Shown here one piece after another: positions 6,723 to 10,039 of a stretch of 10,039 nt of DNA (positions within the stretch are counted from its first letter, which is position 1; every line of letters begins with the position of its first letter). The notes below the pieces were generated by a model. That model searched no databases, was not told where the DNA came from, and saw only the letters and a list, made by a program, of their open reading frames with translations. Origin of the DNA: an uncultured Azospirillum sp. (lineage in GTDB: Bacteria; Pseudomonadota; Alphaproteobacteria; RF32; CAG-239); NCBI GenBank assembly GCA_902489675.1, contig CABUAP010000036.1, positions 1-10,039 on the forward strand, in the 5' to 3' direction. Both the position numbers and the translations under genes were made by a program.

Positions 6723-6772
6723 TATTCTAGCAATATAGAATAGATAATTGCTTTTTGCAAAACAATATTCTA
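6723..6772. promoter_or_regulatory. Possible operator: three TATTCTA copies in the divergent promoter
   Basis: TATTCTA at 6723-6729 and its exact complement TAGAATA at 6736-6742 form an inverted repeat with a 6-base gap covering the minus-strand -10. A third TATTCTA at 6766-6772 overlaps the plus-strand -10. A dimeric regulator could control both genes. The region is AT-rich, so chance is not excluded. Confidence 0.35.
6732..6760 (-). promoter_or_regulatory. Candidate promoter of the minus-strand membrane-protein relic
   Basis: On the minus strand TTGCAA (6760-6755) is followed after exactly 17 bases by TATATT (6737-6732). Transcription would start near 6725, just before AAAGGA and the ATG at 6708. 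It overlaps the plus-strand promoter of the neighbouring nuclease-like gene. Confidence 0.5.
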
Positions 6773-6776
6773 ATAT
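6748..6776 (+). promoter_or_regulatory. Candidate promoter of the nuclease-like gene
   Basis: TTGCTT at 6748-6753 and TAATAT at 6771-6776 have a 17-base spacer. The predicted start is near 6783, and the first usable ATG in the right frame is at 6817. The -10 overlaps one copy of TATTCTA, so a factor binding that motif would affect it. Confidence 0.4.
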
Positions 6777-6816
6777 TAGTTTTATTCTTTCGGATTATGC
6801 AAAATTTATAAAAAAA

Positions 6817-7455
6817 ATGATATCAGAAGCTAGCATAGAAAAATATCTAAGACTGGCCGTAGAAGATTTATATTCTCGGGACGGTTATTTATTGTCAGCC
6901 GAGCATGAATTGCATGAACAAACAATTACTCATCGTCTGGCCATTTACTTAGAACAACATTTTTCACAAAATTCTTTTTTCAAAACTCAGGAGTTGTCCG
7001 TAGACTGCGAATACAATAAAAATGAAGATGATTGTAAAAGAATATACGGCCCTTGCATGAACTGCCAAAATATGTGCCACATCAAAAAGCTCAACCAACC
7101 ATTTGATTATAACAATCGGAGATATTCTACTGCCGCAGAATTTGTCCGTAATTATCATGAGGGGAAGATTTGCCGGCCGGATATTGTTGTCCATCACAGA
7201 GGGAAAAATTTGCCAACCAATACTCTGATTGTTGAAGTAAAGAAAAACAGTAACAACAAAGACAATACTCAAACGATCGATTTAATAAAATTATCGGCTT
7301 TCACTTGTAAGCAAGCCAATTGTCAATATCAATATATTTTAGGTTGTTATTTGAAATGCGAGCCAAACCACGCTGAAATTTTTATATTTGGCAACGGCAC
7401 AATCAAGAAACATATAAAATTTGATGCATTATCCAAAATTTGGAGCAGCAACTAA
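6817..7455 (+). CDS. Cys-rich PD-(D/E)XK nuclease-like protein
   Basis: The 212-residue protein has a restriction-endonuclease-fold signature. An N-terminal helix contains HELHEQTITHRLAIYLEQ (30-47). DCEYN follows (63-67), then RPDIVVHHRG (120-129) and LIVEVKKN (137-144). D122, E140 and K142 fit the PD-(D/E)XK triad. Single-domain proteins with the pattern HRLaxYL, EYNR, RPDIIVHxRG and EVKK are widespread and usually annotated as hypothetical. Odd here is the number of cysteines: ten, including CxxCxxxC (C80, C83, C87) between the EYN and RPD motifs, then C119, C164, C169, C177 and C181. A metal site there is possible. ATG at 6817 is chosen over TTG at 6748 because family-like sequence starts there, but no good ribosome site is visible before either. 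The gene is AT-rich against its neighbours, which may mark transfer. No methylase or helicase partner is in the window, so a defence role is only a guess. Confidence 0.7.
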   Translation: MISEASIEKYLRLAVEDLYSRDGYLLSAEHELHEQTITHRLAIYLEQHFSQNSFFKTQELSVDCEYNKNEDDCKRIYGPCMNCQNMCHIKKLNQPFDYNNRRYSTAAEFVRNYHEGKICRPDIVVHHRGKNLPTNTLIVEVKKNSNNKDNTQTIDLIKLSAFTCKQANCQYQYILGCYLKCEPNHAEIFIFGNGTIKKHIKFDALSKIWSSN

Positions 7456-7514
7456 CATCCAAACGATAAGTTGTTTAACGTTCAATTAATCTTTCAAGAT
7501 CCCAATCTGACGCC

Positions 7515-7815
7515 TTACACCTTTGCCCAAAGTTCTTTTTTCCTGTCAACATTGAGTAGTCGACGCCTCCTTTGACACTTGCTGCCGCATATGCTTTTTT
7601 TTACCACCGGCGGCAACACGGCAATTGCCGTCATGCCGGCTTTGCCTAGAAAAAGGCCGTTTTTCTTTCGTTCAAACAGAGCCCCCCAATTCCTCTTCCA
7701 GTTCTTCAGGGAGCTGTTCAAGGCCGGCTGGGAAATATGCAGGCATTCCGCATGCTTCGGTCATTGTTTTGCACTCGGCTATCATCTTGAAATGTAACAG
7801 CTGATTTAATTCCAT
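7515..7815 (-). pseudogene. Decayed N-terminal piece of a LysR-type transcriptional regulator
   Basis: Minus-strand ATG at 7815 has GAGAGG about 5 bases upstream and opens with MELNQLLHFKMIAECKTMTE, the first helix of a LysR-family DNA-binding domain. One extra base at 7752 shifts the frame. The next frame gives AECLHISQPALNSSLKN, the recognition helix (SQPALS core). The frame then slips back for LEEELG and again to LFERKKNGLFLGKAG, the wing. Joined, these reproduce the classic LysR winged helix-turn-helix with at least three frame breaks. Only about 300 bases remain, where a full gene needs about 900, so the co-inducer domain is missing. The tail to 7515 is not recognisable. It lies divergent to the cupin/cyclophilin/reductase operon, the usual layout for a LysR regulator and its target, so it probably once regulated that operon. 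Confidence 0.8.
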
Positions 7816-7855
7816 AGAGCCTCTCTATAAGTAAAATTTATAGATTAATAAAAAA

Positions 7856-7884
7856 ACGATATTGGACTTTGCACGATACGTCAA
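7856..7884 (-). promoter_or_regulatory. Candidate promoter of the LysR relic
   Basis: Minus-strand TTGACG (7884-7879) is followed after 17 bases by TATCGT (7861-7856), 41 bases before the relic start codon at 7815. A LysR box for the divergent operon would be expected in this 121-base gap, but no clear T-N11-A palindrome stands out from the AT-rich background. Confidence 0.4.
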
Positions 7885-7936
7885 TCATTATTAAATTATA
7901 TTCAAAATTTTTATTTTTCATTTAAAGGAGCAGATC

Positions 7937-8392
7937 ATGAAAAAAAACTTAATTTTATATGCCGGGATTTTGATGCTTAGCGCTTGTGCTCACCAACCTA
8001 AAGACTATAAACCGGTTTTTGCTAAAGGGGAACCGAATCCCTATGCGCGGTATTTTACCGGAAAGTCTTATCTGGCCAACTTGAGCGATTATGACAAGAC
8101 GCTGAAAATGCCGGCAGCCAACGTAACGTTCGAGCCCTGTACCCGTACCAACTGGCACTATCATACCGGCGGGCAGGTTCTGCTGGTGACAAACGGCGAA
8201 GGACGGCATCAGATACGCGGAAAAGAAATTGAAACATTAAAACCGGGCGATGTTATCAAGGTTGAACCGAATCTTGAACATTGGCACGGCGCGGCGCCGG
8301 ACTCTTGGTTCAGCCACATTGCCCTCACCCCGAATCCGGACAACAACAAACCGATCTGGCTTGAACCGGTAAGTGATGCGGAATACAAATAA
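7937..8392 (+). CDS. Cupin-domain lipoprotein
   Basis: The 151-residue product starts with a lipoprotein signal (MKKNLILYAGILMLSAC, lipobox LSAC with C17), so it should be lipidated and anchored in the envelope. The rest is one cupin barrel of the kind annotated as cupin/carboxymuconolactone-decarboxylase associated. FTGKSYLANL (40-49) leads in. TNWHYHTGGQVLLVTNGEG (71-89) is motif 1, with H74, H76 and Q80 in the place of the usual Glu. LKPGDVIKVEPNLEHWHGA (101-119) is motif 2, with H115. These His residues should bind a metal; the reaction is unknown. ATG at 7937 has AGGAG at 7926-7930. It is the first gene of a tight operon: 10 bases separate it from the cyclophilin-like gene. Confidence 0.88.
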   Translation: MKKNLILYAGILMLSACAHQPKDYKPVFAKGEPNPYARYFTGKSYLANLSDYDKTLKMPAANVTFEPCTRTNWHYHTGGQVLLVTNGEGRHQIRGKEIETLKPGDVIKVEPNLEHWHGAAPDSWFSHIALTPNPDNNKPIWLEPVSDAEYK

Positions 8393-8402
8393 GAGAAAAC
8401 CT

Positions 8403-8855
8403 ATGTGGAAAATCCTGTTCATACTTGCCCTTTATTTTAATACAGTTGTTTCCGGTACGGCAGACGGAGCGGAAATAGAAAGGAGCGAAAAGATGAAAAT
8501 AAAGCTCAGTTTTGATGACAAAACCGTAATTGTCCGTATGGAAGACAACCCGGCCGCAGCTCAGATTCTGGCGCTGTTACCAGCCACATTTGAATTTATC
8601 GACTTTGCCGGAGAAGAAAAAATCACCGACTTTCCGCGGCCGCTGTCATTAAACAATGCACCGCGCGGCATGGTCGCTTCGGCCGGAAAAATGTTTATTT
8701 ATGCACCATGGGGAAATATGGGATTCTTTTACAAAAACCACGGCAGCACTTTGGATAACAGCCTAATACCTTTGGGCGAAGTCGAAAGCGGTCTGGAACA
8801 TCTGGTCGAACAAAAAGGCGGATTTTCGGCAAAAATTGAAATTTTGGAAAAGTGA
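8403..8855 (+). CDS. Cyclophilin-like fold protein with signal peptide and internal second start
   Basis: The 150-residue product carries a signal-peptide-like N-terminus (MWKILFILALYFNTVVSGTA) before a compact cyclophilin-like beta-barrel domain (about 31-150). Key blocks are MKIKLSFDDKTVIVRMEDNP, PATFEFIDFAGEEKI, YAPWGNMGFFYKN and LIPLGEVESGLEHL. The domain matches proteins annotated as cyclophilin-like fold (Cyclophil_like2), often found with flavodoxins, cupins and aldo/keto reductases. They lack known prolyl-isomerase activity and their role is unsettled. ATG at 8403 (weak AGAG upstream, 10 bases after the previous stop) is chosen because it yields an export signal. An upstream in-frame ATG at 8373 overlaps the cupin gene and would put charged residues before the signal. 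The gene ends at TGA 8853-8855, 10 bases before the reductase. Confidence 0.82.
   Translation: MWKILFILALYFNTVVSGTADGAEIERSEKMKIKLSFDDKTVIVRMEDNPAAAQILALLPATFEFIDFAGEEKITDFPRPLSLNNAPRGMVASAGKMFIYAPWGNMGFFYKNHGSTLDNSLIPLGEVESGLEHLVEQKGGFSAKIEILEK
8481..8495 (+). promoter_or_regulatory. Strong internal ribosome binding site and ATG in the cyclophilin-like gene
   Basis: AGGAG at 8481-8485 precedes an in-frame ATG at 8493 by 7 bases, a better site than the one before 8403. Starting here gives MKIKLSFDDK and a protein of 120 residues without a signal peptide, like cytosolic family members. Both forms may be made. Confidence 0.55.
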
Positions 8856-8865
8856 GGAAAATATC

Positions 8866-9963
8866 ATGAATCGCAGAGAATTTTTGAAAACAGCATCCGG
8901 TTCTGCCCTTTTGATGTCGGGAATCTTGGGCGGCGTGACACGCGCTCTGGCTGCCGCACCGATTGAGCTCAAACAAAAGAGAAGAATGGAGCACCGCAAT
9001 CTGAACGGATTGAGTGTTTCCGCCATTGGGCTGGGTTGTCTGCCGATGGTTGGGTACTACGGCGGAAAATATGATAAAAAAGATATGGTTGCACTTATCC
9101 GGCAAGCCTATGAAAACGGCGTTACTTTTTTTGACACCGCGGAAGTTTACGGCCCCTATACCAGCGAGGAATGGGTCGGCGAAGCCTTGCGACCGGTGCG
9201 AGGACAAGTAAAAATTGCTACAAAGTTCGGTTTTGGCGTAGAAGAAAAGAAACCGACAGCCTTAAACAGCCGTCCGGAGCATATCCGACGCGCGGTTGAA
9301 GGCTCGTTGAAAAGGCTAAATACGGATTATATCGACTTGTTGTATCAACACCGTGTTGATCCGGAGATGCCGATCGAAGATGTGGCCGGTACGGTTAAAG
9401 ATTTAATGCAAGAGGGTAAAGTTCTGCATTGGGGCTTATCGGAAGCAAGCACCCAATCTATTCGTAAAGCGCACGCTGTTTGCCCGGTGAGCGCCGTGCA
9501 AAGCGAATATTCGCTGATCTGGCGGGAGCCGGAAACCAAAATTTTCCCAACCCTACAGGAACTCGGCATCGGTCTTGTCCCTTATTGTCCGCTCGGCAGA
9601 GGGCTGTTGACCGGAACAATTGACGAAAACAGCCGTTTTCAGAATGAACGTCGGGCGACCTTGCCGATGTTTGCCCCCGAAGCATTAAAACAAAATATGC
9701 AAATTGTCCGTTTGGTTGAGAAATGGGCAAGACGCAAAAACGTGACGTCGGCACAGTTTGCCTTAGTCTGGCTGTTATCGCAAAAACCATGGATCGTTCC
9801 GATCCCGGGAACAACCAACTCGCAGCACCTTGATAATTTCCTCGGCGCGGCTGCAGTCAGAATGTCTTCGGACGAATTAGCGGATTTTGAAAAAGATTAT
9901 GCTAAAATTCATCTGATCGGCCATCGTGCCGACGAATTTACCGAAAGCCAAATTGACAAATAG
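8866..9963 (+). CDS. Tat-exported aldo/keto reductase
   Basis: This 365-residue NADPH-dependent oxidoreductase has a TIM-barrel fold. The N-terminus is a Tat signal: NRREFLK (2-8), a hydrophobic stretch, then ALAAAP (27-32) as the likely cleavage site, so the folded enzyme should reach the periplasm. The core starts at about 41 (MEHRNLNGLSVSAIGLGC). The catalytic tetrad is visible: D90 and Y95 (FFDTAEVYG), K120 (IATKFGF) and H162 (LLYQHRVDP). The cofactor-binding end is PIPGTTNSQHLDNF (312-325). Its sequence resembles bacterial aldo/keto reductases of the general stress/YajO-type branch; substrate unknown. ATG at 8866 has GAGG just before it, overlapping the preceding stop. It is the third gene of the operon, 10 bases from the cyclophilin-like gene. 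Confidence 0.93.
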   Translation: MNRREFLKTASGSALLMSGILGGVTRALAAAPIELKQKRRMEHRNLNGLSVSAIGLGCLPMVGYYGGKYDKKDMVALIRQAYENGVTFFDTAEVYGPYTSEEWVGEALRPVRGQVKIATKFGFGVEEKKPTALNSRPEHIRRAVEGSLKRLNTDYIDLLYQHRVDPEMPIEDVAGTVKDLMQEGKVLHWGLSEASTQSIRKAHAVCPVSAVQSEYSLIWREPETKIFPTLQELGIGLVPYCPLGRGLLTGTIDENSRFQNERRATLPMFAPEALKQNMQIVRLVEKWARRKNVTSAQFALVWLLSQKPWIVPIPGTTNSQHLDNFLGAAAVRMSSDELADFEKDYAKIHLIGHRADEFTESQIDK

Positions 9964-9975
9964 GGAGAACTGAAA

Positions 9976-10032
9976 ATGAAATTTTTTAAATATGTTTCAA
10001 AGTTTAAAAACGATACACTCATTTACAAATAA
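9976..10032 (+). CDS. Possible 18-codon micro-ORF at the operon end
   Basis: ATG at 9976, preceded by GGGAG at 9963-9967 (8-base gap), opens a basic, aromatic peptide, MKFFKYVSKFKNDTLIYK, stopping at TAA 10030-10032. The 12-base gap after the reductase matches the operon spacing, and AAAGGA at 10034-10039 looks like the ribosome site of a next gene just outside the window. It could be a real small protein, a coupling leader, or the stub of a broken gene. No family is recognised. Confidence 0.35.
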   Translation: MKFFKYVSKFKNDTLIYK

Positions 10033-10039
10033 AAAAGGA

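Noticed and set aside
6748..6816. TTG at 6748 as the start of the nuclease-like gene
   Set aside because: It overlaps the predicted -35 box, has no ribosome site, and the added residues do not look like part of the family; ATG 6817 is the more natural start.
7475..7552. Minus-strand 25-codon ORF ending SDWDLERLIER
   Set aside because: The purine-rich AAGGAGG lies 13 bases before the ATG, too far to be convincing, and the sequence lies in decayed DNA at the LysR relic's tail; no family is recognised.
7618..7631. Perfect 14-base palindrome ACGGCAATTGCCGT
   Set aside because: It lies inside the tail of the LysR relic, has no T tract and no promoter next to it, so neither a terminator nor an operator role can be supported.
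7579..7797. Plus-strand 72-codon ORF
   Set aside because: It is the shadow of the LysR relic on the other strand, which explains the region better.

Overview
The window looks like a piece of chromosome from a Gram-negative bacterium of moderate G+C. The evidence is a lipoprotein with a lipobox, a Tat-exported enzyme and an autotransporter with a C-terminal aromatic residue. The combination suggests a host- or gut-associated alphaproteobacterium, but that placement is inference from general protein character and no marker gene settles it.

Left part (1-2390): an intact housekeeping pair. A single-subunit (alpha2) glycyl-tRNA synthetase on the minus strand is transcribed divergently from a HAD-superfamily phosphatase. 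Both are full length, and a clear rho-independent terminator follows the phosphatase.

Middle part (2400-5284): a broken autotransporter/adhesin gene. It carries an amber codon just after the signal peptide, a one-base frameshift before the C-terminal region, and a beta-barrel that is too short. Its passenger has chlamydial-Pmp-like GGAxY repeats. A strong terminator follows, then a compact train of five hairpins (about 4721-4850). The outer two hairpins are near-identical and arranged like the ends of an IS200/IS605 element, but no transposase or TnpB/IscB gene is present. Next is a small secreted protein built of short VDxxxDF repeats, resembling the 7(1) septoil knot family.

Right-centre (5344-7815): an intact YeaD-type hexose-6-phosphate mutarotase; a two-frameshift relic of a small membrane protein (STM3941-like) on the minus strand; a divergent Cys-rich PD-(D/E)XK nuclease-like gene; and the decayed N-terminal end of a LysR-type regulator on the minus strand. 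The divergent promoter region at 6723-6776 holds three copies of TATTCTA.

Right part (7937-10039): a tight operon with 10-12 base gaps. It encodes a cupin lipoprotein, a cyclophilin-like protein with a signal peptide and a second internal start, a Tat-exported aldo/keto reductase, and an 18-codon micro-ORF. The operon continues past the window. The LysR relic lies divergently upstream, where such a regulator would normally control the operon, so control has probably been lost or changed.

Two general points stand out. All core-type ORFs are clean, while three accessory genes carry several lesions each, which argues for true gene decay rather than random sequence error. The most unusual unexplained element is the five-hairpin structure at 4721-4850.
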